A stretch of DNA of 39,620 nucleotides from Acidobacteriota bacterium (GCA_021818955.1 JAKASR010000030.1:1-39620), one strand, 5' to 3'. Counted from the stretch's first letter, positions 10,165 through 17,225 are shown. Notes: generated from the letters alone by a model not told the origin. Translations and numbers: made by a program.

Positions 10165-10445
10165 AAGCGAGGCGATAAGCGTCGATCTGCCACAAGCGGC
10201 AGGCCGCTTTTACTTTTAGGCGCTGACGCTTTCGCAAAGGTCCGGCCAAAGCCGGACGCATGGCGAATGCTCATGGCTGCCGGGCATTGCCGGGCGCAAT
10301 TCCTGCGGAATTGCTTGGTATTGTCGTTCCCAGGCGCGGACCTAAAAGGAACCCCGCGCAAACCCGGCCGGCGGGCATGGCTAGAGGCAATTTCCCTGAA
10401 ATTGCCAATGACGAAAACTGCTATCCGACTCGGCCGTTAACGCTT
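10165..10445 (+). repeat. Composite intergenic repeat, near full-length copy B
   Basis: Modules in order: GCGAGGCGATAAGCGTCG (about 10169), GCGGCAGGCCGCTTTTAC (10196-10213), TTTTAGGCGCTGACGCTTTC, the hairpin GTCCGGCCAAAGCCGGAC, GGCGAATGCTC, the palindrome GCAATTCCTGCGGAATTGC (10296-10314), TTGTCGTTC, GGCGCGGACCTAAAAGGAAC, GGCGGGCATGGCT, GGCAATTTCCCTGAAATTGCC (10386-10406), then AATGACGAAAACTGCTATCC and CTCGGCCGTTAACGCTT. It lies between the divergently transcribed bshB1 and SDR genes. No coding capacity is credible; reverse-strand reading gives the recurrent peptide ASGFGRTFAKASAPKSKSG. Confidence 0.85.
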
Positions 10446-10771
10446 CTGGAATGATTGAATAACCACTCACCAAGAACATGGTCAAAATTGCTTGCATTGC
10501 CGCCATGGGCCACTTAAGTAATTTAAATTGTTGAATTTACCTATGGCGGCAAATTAAAATTTGCCGCCATGTTACCGCCATATGGCCACCACCGCGCCGC
10601 CTCCATTCCACCCCTGAGTACAATGCAGTTTTCCGGAAGCTAAATTCTGAATATTTGAACACTGGAAACACACGGCTAAGAACGAGGACTTGAAGACGAA
10701 AACTACCACCCGACGCGGCCGTTAACGCTTTTCGAAACTTCGAATTCAAAACTCATTTACGATAACTGCTT
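10446..10771 (+). promoter_or_regulatory. AT-rich spacer with candidate promoter and hairpin ahead of the SDR gene
   Basis: No gene is seen here. A possible sigma-70-type promoter is TTGAAT (10531-10536), 18 bp, TAAAAT (10555-10560). It overlaps a long inverted repeat: ATGGCGGCAAATT at 10543-10555 and its complement at 10558-10570, separated by two bases. GCCGCCAT also occurs near 10498-10505, and a related ACCGCCAT at 10575-10582. A fragment of the composite repeat lies at 10695-10732. Confidence 0.4.
10695..10732 (+). repeat. Composite intergenic repeat, 3'-end fragment (copy J)
   Basis: GACGAAAACTACCACCCGAC followed by GCGGCCGTTAACGCTT matches the terminal module found at the ends of copies B, C and D. 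It is an isolated fragment just upstream of the SDR gene. Confidence 0.6.
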
Positions 10772-11551
10772 ATGGCCCGTAAATTTCCCCAGGCGGTCTT
10801 GCCCGTGTCCGGCGGCCCGCGGCCTTTAGAGGGGCAAGTGGCGTTGATCACCGGCGGGGCGCGGCGCATCGGCCGCGCCATCGCGCTGGATCTCGCCGCC
10901 GCCGGCGCCCGCATCGCGCTCACCTATCGCAGCTCGCGCGCCGACGCGGAACACACGGCGGAGCTGGTGGCCGGCGCCGGCGGCGAGGTCTGGCTGCGCC
11001 GGCTGGATGTGACGCGTGAAGCCGCCATCGCCGCCACCCTGCGGCAACTGGAAAAAAAATGGGGACGGCTCGACCTGCTGGTCAACAATGCCGGCTTGTA
11101 CGAGGCCGGCGACCTGGCCACGCTGCCGCGCGCGCGCTGGGATCGCATGCTGGCCGCCAACCTGACCGGCCCGTTTCTGGTCAGCCAGGCGGCTTTGCCG
11201 CTTTTGCGCCACGCCCGTCCGGGACGCATCATTCATCTCGCCTCGCTGGGCGGGGTGCACGCCTTTTCCCAGCATCCGCATTACAGCGTCTCCAAGGCCG
11301 GACTGATACACCTGACCAAGGTGATGGCGCGGGCGCTGGCGCCCGCCATCCAGGTCAATGCGGTGGCTCCCGGACTGATTTCCACCGTCTCCGCGCCGCG
11401 CGGCTGGGAAGCGCGGCTGGTGGCGCGCACCCCCGCGCGGCGCGCCGGCGCGCCGGGGGATGTCGCCGAAGCCGTGCGCTTTTTTGCCACCTGCAGCGCT
11501 TTCATCACCGGCCAAGTGCTGCTGGTGGATGGCGGGCTCAGCCTGGTATAA
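10772..11551 (+). CDS. Short-chain dehydrogenase/reductase, pteridine-reductase/FabG-like
   Basis: 259-residue classical SDR using NAD(P)H in the cytoplasm. Cofactor motif TGGARRIG is at 27-34, NNAG at 105-108, and the catalytic residues are S158, Y171 and K175 (Y-S-V-S-K). The TGGARRIG variant with two arginines and the T-Y-R-S-S segment after the second strand are common in pteridine-reductase-like and NADPH-preferring members, but the substrate cannot be set from sequence. The ATG at 10772 has no clear ribosome binding site; about 20 residues precede the Rossmann fold, so a start a few codons downstream is possible. The gene is followed after 68 bp by the Zn-ribbon gene. Confidence 0.88.
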   Translation: MARKFPQAVLPVSGGPRPLEGQVALITGGARRIGRAIALDLAAAGARIALTYRSSRADAEHTAELVAGAGGEVWLRRLDVTREAAIAATLRQLEKKWGRLDLLVNNAGLYEAGDLATLPRARWDRMLAANLTGPFLVSQAALPLLRHARPGRIIHLASLGGVHAFSQHPHYSVSKAGLIHLTKVMARALAPAIQVNAVAPGLISTVSAPRGWEARLVARTPARRAGAPGDVAEAVRFFATCSAFITGQVLLVDGGLSLV

Positions 11552-11594
11552 AAGCGCGGCTCGACCGGCCCGCGCTCCGCGAGACGGCGCGGCG

Positions 11595-11603
11595 TGTTAC
11601 ACT
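11595..11603 (+). promoter_or_regulatory. Extended -10 element before the Zn-ribbon gene
   Basis: TGTTACACT (TG-N-TACACT) ends 16 bp before the ATG at 11620. No -35 hexamer is visible, as is common for extended -10 promoters. It would give a very short leader. Confidence 0.3.
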
Positions 11604-11619
11604 AAACAAGCAGCGCGAC

Positions 11620-12369
11620 ATGGATACGAATCTCGCAGTTCTATTACAGCTCCAGTTCCTGGAGCAGCGGATTAAACAGCTTCATACCCAACTTGCAGCC
11701 GGACCGGCCAAACAGGCCGTCATGGAACGGGAGCTGGCGCCCGCGCGCGAAGAACTGCGCCAGCGCCAGGCCACGATCGAGGCCAACCAGAGCGAGCGCC
11801 AGCAGATGGAGCAGCAAATTCAGGAGTTTCGCCAGAAAATCAGCAACTTCCGCTCCCACTCCGCCGAAGTCAAAACCAACCAGGAATATCGCGCCCTGCT
11901 CGACGAAATCAGCTACGCCGAGCGCGAAATCCGGCAGCGCGAAGACCGCATTCTGGCGTTGATGGAGCAGTCGGAAGAAGCCGAGAAGCAGGCATTGGCG
12001 GCGAGCGAAGCGCTATCGGCGCAGGAAGCCCGGATGAAGGAATGGCTGCAGGCCTGGGAACAGGAAGCGGCCGAGGTCCAGGGACAGCAGGAGCAGTTGC
12101 ATGCCCAGCGAGAGCAGTTGCGCGTGCAGGTGGATAGCAGCCTGCTGAATCGTTATGACCGCGTGGCGAAGTTGCGCGGCAATGCCCTTGCCGAGCTGGA
12201 AAACGAGACCTGCGGCGCCTGCCGCGTGCGCCTGCGCCCGCAATTCCTGCAAGAGCTGAGCAATCATCCCGAGCGCGTGTATTTTTGCGAGTACTGCGGG
12301 CGCATACTCTATCACCAGCCCGCCGTCGAGCCTCCGTTTACCGGGGATATCGAGCTGGCGCACGGGTAA
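11620..12369 (+). CDS. Coiled-coil protein with C4 zinc ribbon (DUF164 family)
   Basis: 249-residue cytoplasmic protein. Residues 1-175 are an almost unbroken antiparallel-type coiled coil rich in Gln, Glu, Ala and Arg. The C-terminal zinc ribbon has ligands C198, C201 (CGAC), C223 and C226 (CEYC), with the usual N-H-P-x-x-V-Y-x-C lead-in. This layout is the DUF164/C4-type zinc ribbon family, whose members are thought to bind nucleic acid or ribosome-associated partners; the precise role is not settled. The start M-D-T-N-L at 11620 is chosen because the coiled coil begins there; the same frame is open far upstream only as a shadow of the SDR gene. Repeat copy H follows the stop codon by 12 bp. 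Confidence 0.88.
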   Translation: MDTNLAVLLQLQFLEQRIKQLHTQLAAGPAKQAVMERELAPAREELRQRQATIEANQSERQQMEQQIQEFRQKISNFRSHSAEVKTNQEYRALLDEISYAEREIRQREDRILALMEQSEEAEKQALAASEALSAQEARMKEWLQAWEQEAAEVQGQQEQLHAQREQLRVQVDSSLLNRYDRVAKLRGNALAELENETCGACRVRLRPQFLQELSNHPERVYFCEYCGRILYHQPAVEPPFTGDIELAHG

Positions 12370-12381
12370 AGCTGCAGAGAA

Positions 12382-12420
12382 GCGGCGCGGCCGCTTTTAC
12401 TTTTAGGCGCAAATGCGCCG
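12382..12420 (+). repeat. Composite intergenic repeat, head module (copy H), probable terminator
   Basis: GCGGCGCGGCCGC (12382-12394) is followed directly by TTTTACTTTTAGGCGC, the head of the dispersed repeat. A second small hairpin, GGCGCAAATGCGCC, follows. It lies 12 bp past the stop codon of the Zn-ribbon gene and has the stem-plus-T-tract shape of an intrinsic terminator. Confidence 0.65.
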
Positions 12421-12515
12421 CGGCGGATGAAAACGCATGGATGCCGCCGGTAGATTTCGTTTTTGCTTTTTATTTTTCCAGGCCATACTAATTTCGGGTT
12501 TTGACCGCGGATCGA

Positions 12516-13079
12516 ATGGAACGATACACGCTCTATGTGGATGGCGGATCGCGCGGCAACCCCGGCCCCGCCGGCTATGGCGCCGTCATCGTGGATGCCG
12601 GCGGCCAGGAGCATGACCGGCTGATGGGCGCGCTGTCCAAAAAAACCAACAACGAAGCGGAATATCTCGGCCTGATCGCCGGCTTAAAAGCGTTGCGGGC
12701 CATTCCGGCACGGCGCGTGCTGGTGCGGGCCGACTCGGAATTGATGGTGCGCCAGATGCAAGGCCGCTATCAGGTGCGCAGCCCGCAACTGCGTCCGCTC
12801 TATGCGGAAGCCAAGGAGTTGGCGGGCGAATTTGACGCGTTTGAAATCGAGCACATTCCCCGCGAGCGCAATCACGAAGCCGACCGATTGGCCAATCTCG
12901 CCATGGATCGCGCCGCAGCGGGAAAAACCGCCGCAGCGGGCGCAAGCCCGCCTAGCGGCGCGCCAGCACGCCGGACCACGCCGGAATTCATTGCCGGCGT
13001 CATCGAGGCGGGCGCGGTGCGGCTGCTCGATGCCCCGCCCTGGCCCGAGGGCACGCGGGTGCGGGTGCGCAAGGCCTGA
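12516..13079 (+). CDS. RNase HI-like protein with short C-terminal extension
   Basis: 187 residues from the ATG at 12516; an in-frame TTG at 12501 is an alternative start. The RNase H fold degrades the RNA strand of RNA-DNA hybrids. Catalytic residues are visible: D9 in YVDGGSRGNPG, E49 in TNNEAEY, D73 in RADSEL and D123 in NHEADRLAN. It lacks the basic protrusion of E. coli RNase HI and resembles the shorter RnhA/YpdQ-like group. After the domain (about residue 135) come an Ala/Pro linker and about 30 residues, GVIEAGAVRLLDAPPWPEG, resembling the small AF2212-like (DUF104) strand unit; this part is tentative. It is followed after 3 bp by rsmI, so the two are very probably co-transcribed. Confidence 0.87.
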   Translation: MERYTLYVDGGSRGNPGPAGYGAVIVDAGGQEHDRLMGALSKKTNNEAEYLGLIAGLKALRAIPARRVLVRADSELMVRQMQGRYQVRSPQLRPLYAEAKELAGEFDAFEIEHIPRERNHEADRLANLAMDRAAAGKTAAAGASPPSGAPARRTTPEFIAGVIEAGAVRLLDAPPWPEGTRVRVRKA

Positions 13080-13082
13080 AGC

Positions 13083-14009
13083 ATGCCCGGCGCGGCGCAT
13101 CCGGCGGGTCAGCTTTGGGTGGTGGCCACCCCGATAGGCAATCGCGAGGATATATCCGCGCGCGCCTTGCGCGTGCTGGGCGAAGCCGATGTCATTGTTT
13201 GCGAAGACACACGCCATAGCGGGACATTGCTGGCCGGCTACGGCATTCATAAGCCGCTGATCAGCTTTTACGAGGCCAACGAGCAGCAGCGGCTGCCGGA
13301 ATTGCTGGCGCGGCTGGCCGGGGGCGAGCGTCTGGCGCTGATCAGCGATGCCGGCACCCCGGCCATCGCCGATCCCGGGTACCGGCTGGTGGCGGCGGCG
13401 GCGGCGCAAGGTGCGGCGATCGTGCCCGTGCCCGGCGCCTGCGCCGCCCTGGCCGCGCTGATGGCTTCCGGGCTGCCCACCGATAGCTTTACCGTCATCG
13501 GATTTTTACCCTCGCGCCCGGGGGCGCGCCGCCGCCGTTTACAGGAACTCGCCAGCCGCGCCGAAACCTTAATCTTGTTCGAAGCTCCCCATCGCCTGGC
13601 CGCCTGTCTGGCCGATATGGAAGCGGAATGGGGCGGCGGCCGCCCGCTGGCGATTGCCCGCGAAATGACCAAATGGCATGAAGAAATCCAGCGCGGCCGC
13701 CTGGCGGAGTTGGCCGCCGCCTGGCGGGAACGCCCGCCCAAGGGTGAATTCACCCTGGTGGTGGGCGGCGCCGGCGCGCCGGCGGGCGCGGAAGAGGCCG
13801 CCAGCGGCGTATCCGGCGCATCTACCGCGCAATCGCGCGCCCTGGAGCGCATGGGCGCGCTGCTAGCCTCAGGCTACGAGCCCCGGGCTGCGCTGAAACA
13901 GGCCGCGCGCGAATGGGGCGTCCCCCGCAGCGAGCTTTATCGCGAGTGGCTCAACCGCAAGGCAGCACCAGCGAAACCGGCAGCCGAGCGGCGGAAAGGC
14001 CGTATTTAG
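13083..14009 (+). CDS. rsmI: 16S rRNA (cytidine(1402)-2'-O)-methyltransferase
   Basis: 308-residue SAM-dependent methyltransferase that modifies C1402 in the ribosomal decoding centre. Family blocks in order: LWVVATPIGNREDIS, VIVCEDTRHSGTLL, ISFYEANEQQR, LISDAGTPAIADPGYRLV, VPVPGACAALAALMASGLPT, GFLPSRPGARRRRL, ILFEAPHRL, and AREMTKWHEEI-type residues. This is the tetrapyrrole-methylase fold. A Lys/Ala/Arg-rich tail of about 60 residues contains the helical YEPRAALKQAAREWGVPRSELY seen in many RsmI proteins. It overlaps nothing but follows the RNase HI-like gene by 3 bp. Repeat copy E begins right after the stop codon. Confidence 0.95.
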   Translation: MPGAAHPAGQLWVVATPIGNREDISARALRVLGEADVIVCEDTRHSGTLLAGYGIHKPLISFYEANEQQRLPELLARLAGGERLALISDAGTPAIADPGYRLVAAAAAQGAAIVPVPGACAALAALMASGLPTDSFTVIGFLPSRPGARRRRLQELASRAETLILFEAPHRLAACLADMEAEWGGGRPLAIAREMTKWHEEIQRGRLAELAAAWRERPPKGEFTLVVGGAGAPAGAEEAASGVSGASTAQSRALERMGALLASGYEPRAALKQAAREWGVPRSELYREWLNRKAAPAKPAAERRKGRI

Positions 14010-14155
14010 GGCGGCACGGCCGCATTTATTTTGTAGGCGCTGACGCTTTCGCAAACGTCCGGCCGAAACCGGACGCATGGCGAAAACTCAACCTAAAGGC
14101 ACGCCGCGCGAACCCCATCCGCGGGCGCGGCTTGCCCGAATCGGCCGATAACGCT
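14010..14155 (+). repeat. Composite intergenic repeat, copy E
   Basis: GCGGCACGGCCGC at 14011-14023, one base after the rsmI stop codon, is followed by ATTTATTTTGTAGGCGCTG, ACGCTTTCGC, the hairpin GTCCGGCCGAAACCGGAC, GGCGAAAACTC, ACCTAAAGGC and a degenerate tail ending CGGCCGATAACGCT. The central palindromes of the longest copies are missing. Confidence 0.8.
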
Positions 14156-14182
14156 CACCGCAGCATTGCTACATTCAGCAGC

Positions 14183-14228
14183 TTGACATAAAATTTATAC
14201 TAGTGCTGTGTATTACCTTTACAGCACT
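14183..14228 (+). promoter_or_regulatory. rpsU promoter region with AGTGCTGT-N11-ACAGCACT palindrome
   Basis: A consensus -35 TTGACA is at 14183-14188. An exact 8-bp inverted repeat, AGTGCTGT (14202-14209) and ACAGCACT (14221-14228), covers the expected -10 and start-site region. The best TATA-like string, TATACT at 14196-14201, is too close to pair with this -35, so the exact -10 is unclear. The palindrome could be an operator or, if transcribed, a leader hairpin. Confidence 0.45.
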
Positions 14229-14275
14229 CAATGCGGGTATGGAAAATATTGAGCCAGGAAAGCAGGTGATGGGGC

Positions 14276-14473
14276 ATGGCGGAAGTGCGACTACAAGAAG
14301 GCGAGTCGCTGGAAAACGCTTTGCGGCGTTTTAAACGCAAGGTACAGCAGGAAGACATCATCAAGGAAGTGAAACGGCACTCGTATTATTTGAAACCGGG
14401 CGAGAAGATGCGCATCAAACAAGCGCTGGCCCGTAAGCGCAATCGCAAAAAGATCAAGCGCGAGTCCGATTAA
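14276..14473 (+). CDS. rpsU: 30S ribosomal protein bS21
   Basis: 65-residue basic ribosomal protein placed near the anti-Shine-Dalgarno end of 16S rRNA, involved in initiation. The sequence matches the family throughout: V-R-L-Q-E-G-E-S-L-E-N-A-L-R-R-F-K-R-K at 5-23, then V-K-R-H-S-Y-Y-L-K-P and a Lys/Arg-rich tail. GGTGATGGGG precedes the ATG. It is transcribed from its own promoter region (14183-14228) and followed by a hairpin at 14483-14514. Confidence 0.97.
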   Translation: MAEVRLQEGESLENALRRFKRKVQQEDIIKEVKRHSYYLKPGEKMRIKQALARKRNRKKIKRESD

Positions 14474-14482
14474 AGACGGAAT

Positions 14483-14514
14483 GCCGGCTGCCGCTTACCA
14501 GTGCGGTAGCCGGC
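14483..14514 (+). terminator. Hairpin after rpsU
   Basis: GCCGGCTGCCGC (14483-14494) pairs with GCGGTAGCCGGC (14503-14514) across an 8-base loop with one G-T type mismatch. It starts 10 bp after the rpsU stop codon. No T tract follows, so termination may need Rho or be partial. Confidence 0.5.
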
Positions 14515-14792
14515 GCAAAACGGTCCGCGGCCGGCCAACTCCGGCCAGGGATCGGCAGCAAGCCTCCAATCCCAACCGGCTTGAGGCTTGCGCGCCTGAA
14601 TCAATGGGCACACTGGTGCTGGCCGTCTTGGCGGCCAGAGCAGCATCGGGCCCCCGCGGAGTCGGTTTGTCAACCAGGCAGGCCGAACTGCCCCCGCCGC
14701 GGGCAGGTTTTCGCCACAGACCCTCCGCATCCCGCGCTGCGGGATTATGGTGCCGCCCAATGAGCAGCACCACCGGCAACGGAGGGGCGCTC
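14515..14792 (+). other. GC-rich spacer with several perfect hairpins, possible structured RNA
   Basis: With the preceding hairpin this makes a 319-bp stretch without a convincing gene. It contains GCAAGCCTC (14558-14566) pairing perfectly with GAGGCTTGC (14583-14591), and CTGGCCG/CGGCCAG separated by six bases near 14619-14638. The open frames crossing it read as low-complexity protein and are not conserved-looking. GGAGGGG at 14781-14787 is the ribosome binding site of the next gene. It could be a 5' leader or a small RNA; no known RNA family was recognised. Confidence 0.35.
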
Positions 14793-15098
14793 ATGGAATT
14801 TCAAGACCGCCGGTTGCTATGCCAGGATTGTGGCCAGGAATTTGTTTTTACCGCCGGCGAGCAGGTCTTTTTCTCTCAACGCAAGTTTCAACACGAACCC
14901 AAACGCTGCAAAAGCTGCAAAGCGAAGCGCAACCAGGCGATGGGGCTGAAGGTTCGCCCACGCACTGAAACCACGGCGGTCTGCAGCGAATGCGGCAAGC
15001 CCACCTCCTTGCCCTTCAAGCCTACCCAGGGACGGCCGGTGTTTTGCCGGGAGTGCTTCGATAAGCAGCTCAGGATGAAAGCCGAAAGCGGGCGCTAG
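14793..15098 (+). CDS. Small double zinc-ribbon protein (zf-trcl / CxxC_CxxC type)
   Basis: 101 residues. The ATG at 14793 follows GGAGGGG by 5 bp, which fixes the start. Two zinc ribbons are visible: CQDC (residues 10-13) with CKSC about 30 residues later, and CSEC with CREC near the C-terminus. The segment FVFTAGEQVFFSQRKF between the first pair is typical of the 'probable zinc-ribbon' zf-trcl family. Such proteins are widespread, small and uncharacterised; nucleic-acid or protein binding is the usual guess. The region downstream carries repeat copy I and the convergent dnaG end. Confidence 0.85.
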   Translation: MEFQDRRLLCQDCGQEFVFTAGEQVFFSQRKFQHEPKRCKSCKAKRNQAMGLKVRPRTETTAVCSECGKPTSLPFKPTQGRPVFCRECFDKQLRMKAESGR

Positions 15099-15117
15099 CC
15101 GCCGGCGCCCATTTTCA

Positions 15118-15157
15118 GCGGCTCGGCCGCTTTTACTGTTCGGCCCGATTCGGCCAT
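15118..15157 (+). repeat. Composite intergenic repeat, head module (copy I), probable terminator
   Basis: GCGGCTCGGCCGC (15118-15130) followed by TTTTACTGTTCGGC. It begins 19 bp after the stop codon of the zinc-ribbon gene and runs up to the dnaG stop codon. The stem plus T-rich tract fits an intrinsic terminator for the plus-strand gene. Confidence 0.6.
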
Positions 15158-16927
15158 TTAATGCGTTTCGCGCTTGCCCAGATCCAGGTGAAAGGCTTCC
15201 TGCGCCAGCTTTTTGCGTTCCAGATAGGCGGCCTGCATTTCCTCCAGGCTTTTACCGGTTTGCTGGCTGGCCAGAATCTCGCGCCGGCGCAGCCGCAAGG
15301 CCTCAATCGCTTTTGTGACCTCGAGGGGATCGGCAATCAGGCCGGACATAAACTGGGTATCGAGCCAGAGCCGGCGGTCGGCATCGTTGCAGTGCTCGGA
15401 AATCTCCAGCCAGTTATCTAAGGCGGGGGCGGGGGCGCGCAGCAGTTCGGCAAACAGCGATGCCGAGGCCAGGCCTTCGAGTAAATTTTCCTGTTCCAGG
15501 ATGGCGGCCAGGCGAGGACGGCCCTCGGGCTCCTCGGCCCAGGCCCGCAGCAGGACGCGTTCGGCGGGCAGCGGCTCCGCCGCGGGGGCATCGCGCCACT
15601 CCGCGCGCCGCTCGCGCACCGCCTGCAGGAAGCTGCGGCGCAGCACGGCGCTATCCACTTGCAGCGCGCCGGCCAGCTTATCGGCGGTGGCGGCGCGCAG
15701 AATGGGGTCGTGAATGCGGGTGCAATAGGGCAGCAGCATTTTCAGCGCGGCGGATTTGCCCTCGGGCGAGGCGAGTTGATAGCGCTGGCGGGCGCGCGCC
15801 AGCAAATAATCGAAGTAGGGCAGGCTGGCTTCGAGCGCGCGGGCATAGGCGTCGCGCCCCTGGCGCCGTAAAAACAGATCGGGATCGAGGCCGGCCGGCA
15901 ATTGCAGCACGCGGATGCGCAGGTTTTCTTCCAGCAGCAAGCCAATCGAGCGCTCCGCCGCCGCCGCGCCGGCCCCATCCGGATCGTAGCTCACCACCAC
16001 GTTGCGGCTGTGGCGGGCAAGCAACTGCACCTGGCCCGCGCTCAAAGCCGTGCCGCAACTGGCCACGACATTTTCAAAGCCGGCCATGAAGACCGCCAAA
16101 CAATCGAAATACCCTTCCACCAGAATGGTGTAATCGTAGCGGCGGATGGCGTCGCGGGCGCGATTGAGGTTATACAGGACGCGATGCTTGGCATAGATCG
16201 GCGAATCGGGCGAATTCAGGTACTTGGGTCCGGCGGCCTCGTCCAGCCGCCGGCCGCCAAAGGCGATGGTTTTGCCGGCCTCGTTTTGGATGGCAAACAG
16301 CAAGCGGTTGCGAAAGCGGTCGTAGGCCTGGTCCCAGTCGTTTAAAGAGTCAGGGAGAGCGGCTTCGGAACTGGCGCGGCGGGGCTGGACCAGGCCGGCG
16401 CGCAGCGCCACCTCCGGGTTGATCTTTTGGCCGCGCAAATGCTGCACCAAAGCGCGTCCGGATTCGGGCGCGTAGCCCAGCCCAAAACGTTCCCACAGCG
16501 GCTCCGCCACGCCGCGGCCGGATAAATGGGCGCGCGCGGCGGCGGCTTCCGGCTGGCGCAGGCAGCGCTGGTAAAACCCGTCCGCCAGCTCGTGTACGCG
16601 CAGCGCCTCGCGATACCCGGCGTCCTGCCCCTCAAGACCGGCGCCGGCGGGCACGGCCACGCCGCAACGTTCGGCCACCGCCGCCACCGCCTCGCTGAAG
16701 CCGATCTTCCGCCGCTCCATCAGGAAACGATAGACATCGCCCTTGGCCTGGCAACCGAAACAGTAGTAAAACCGCCGGGCGGCGTGTACGTGAAAGGAAG
16801 GGGTTTTTTCCTGGTGAAAGGGACAAAGGCCGATCCAATTGGCGCCCGCCTGGCGCAGCTTGACACTCTCGCCGATGATCTTGACGATATCGGCCTGCTG
16901 CTTCAGTTGATCGGAAAAGGCGGACAT
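15158..16927 (-). CDS. dnaG: DNA primase
   Basis: 589-residue primase that makes RNA primers at the replication fork together with DnaB helicase. The N-terminal CHC2 zinc finger has ligands C35, H38, C56 and C59 (CPFHQEKTPSF ... YYCFGCQAKGD). The RNA-polymerase core follows, with the NRLLFAIQNEAGKTIAFGGR block at about 207-226. The TOPRIM centre shows E271 in LVEGYFDC and the acidic pair D315 and D317 in SYDPDGAG. The C-terminal helicase-binding region is short and divergent. It starts 8 bp after a small zinc-ribbon gene on the same strand, so the two probably form an operon. The usual dnaG-rpoD pairing is not seen; rpoD is not in the window. Confidence 0.96.
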   Translation of the reverse strand: MSAFSDQLKQQADIVKIIGESVKLRQAGANWIGLCPFHQEKTPSFHVHAARRFYYCFGCQAKGDVYRFLMERRKIGFSEAVAAVAERCGVAVPAGAGLEGQDAGYREALRVHELADGFYQRCLRQPEAAAARAHLSGRGVAEPLWERFGLGYAPESGRALVQHLRGQKINPEVALRAGLVQPRRASSEAALPDSLNDWDQAYDRFRNRLLFAIQNEAGKTIAFGGRRLDEAAGPKYLNSPDSPIYAKHRVLYNLNRARDAIRRYDYTILVEGYFDCLAVFMAGFENVVASCGTALSAGQVQLLARHSRNVVVSYDPDGAGAAAAERSIGLLLEENLRIRVLQLPAGLDPDLFLRRQGRDAYARALEASLPYFDYLLARARQRYQLASPEGKSAALKMLLPYCTRIHDPILRAATADKLAGALQVDSAVLRRSFLQAVRERRAEWRDAPAAEPLPAERVLLRAWAEEPEGRPRLAAILEQENLLEGLASASLFAELLRAPAPALDNWLEISEHCNDADRRLWLDTQFMSGLIADPLEVTKAIEALRLRRREILASQQTGKSLEEMQAAYLERKKLAQEAFHLDLGKRETH

Positions 16928-16935
16928 AGTCGGCT

Positions 16936-17220
16936 TTACTTGCGCGGTTTGCGCCCGCGGGCCGGCGGGGCTTTTGGCGACGGCGCCTCGCCCGCCTGGG
17001 TGGCGAGAATGCCGGCCAGCACCTGGTCGAAGGCGGATTGCCGGGCCGAGGCTTTTTTGCGCTCGGGTTCGCGCCCGTGCTTATAAGCATGCTCGCGGTT
17101 GCAAGTGCGGCAGAGCACCTTCACCACATCGCCGTTCACCAGGGCGGCGATGGAATGGTCGAGCAGATGCCCGCAATGCGGGCAATAGTCTTCAATAATA
17201 TCGCCAAGACGGGCTTGCAC
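16936..17220 (-). CDS. Small zinc-ribbon protein upstream of dnaG
   Basis: 94 residues of unknown function. GTG start at 17220, strongly supported by GGGGAGG on the minus strand (17226-17232), 5 bp upstream. Residues 13-16 (CPHC) and about 37-40 (CRTC) make one zinc ribbon, with an N-R-E-H segment next to it. The C-terminal half is a Lys/Arg/Ala/Pro-rich tail (PPARGRKPRK) that would suit nucleic-acid binding. It precedes dnaG by 8 bp and is divergent from rpmB across 110 bp. The family is not recognised; similar short proteins with CPHC/C-x-x-C and basic tails occur widely in acidobacteria as hypotheticals, but that is recollection, not a search. Confidence 0.78.
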   Translation of the reverse strand: MQARLGDIIEDYCPHCGHLLDHSIAALVNGDVVKVLCRTCNREHAYKHGREPERKKASARQSAFDQVLAGILATQAGEAPSPKAPPARGRKPRK

Positions 17221-17225
17221 CGGTA

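Noticed and set aside
11059-11619. Extension of the Zn-ribbon protein into the SDR gene
   Set aside because: The upstream frame is a shadow of the SDR coding sequence; the coiled-coil protein starts naturally at 11620.
14558-14591. tRNA or known riboswitch in the rpsU-zinc ribbon spacer
   Set aside because: No T-loop consensus (GTTCGAATC type), no acceptor stem, and no recognised aptamer core; only generic hairpins.
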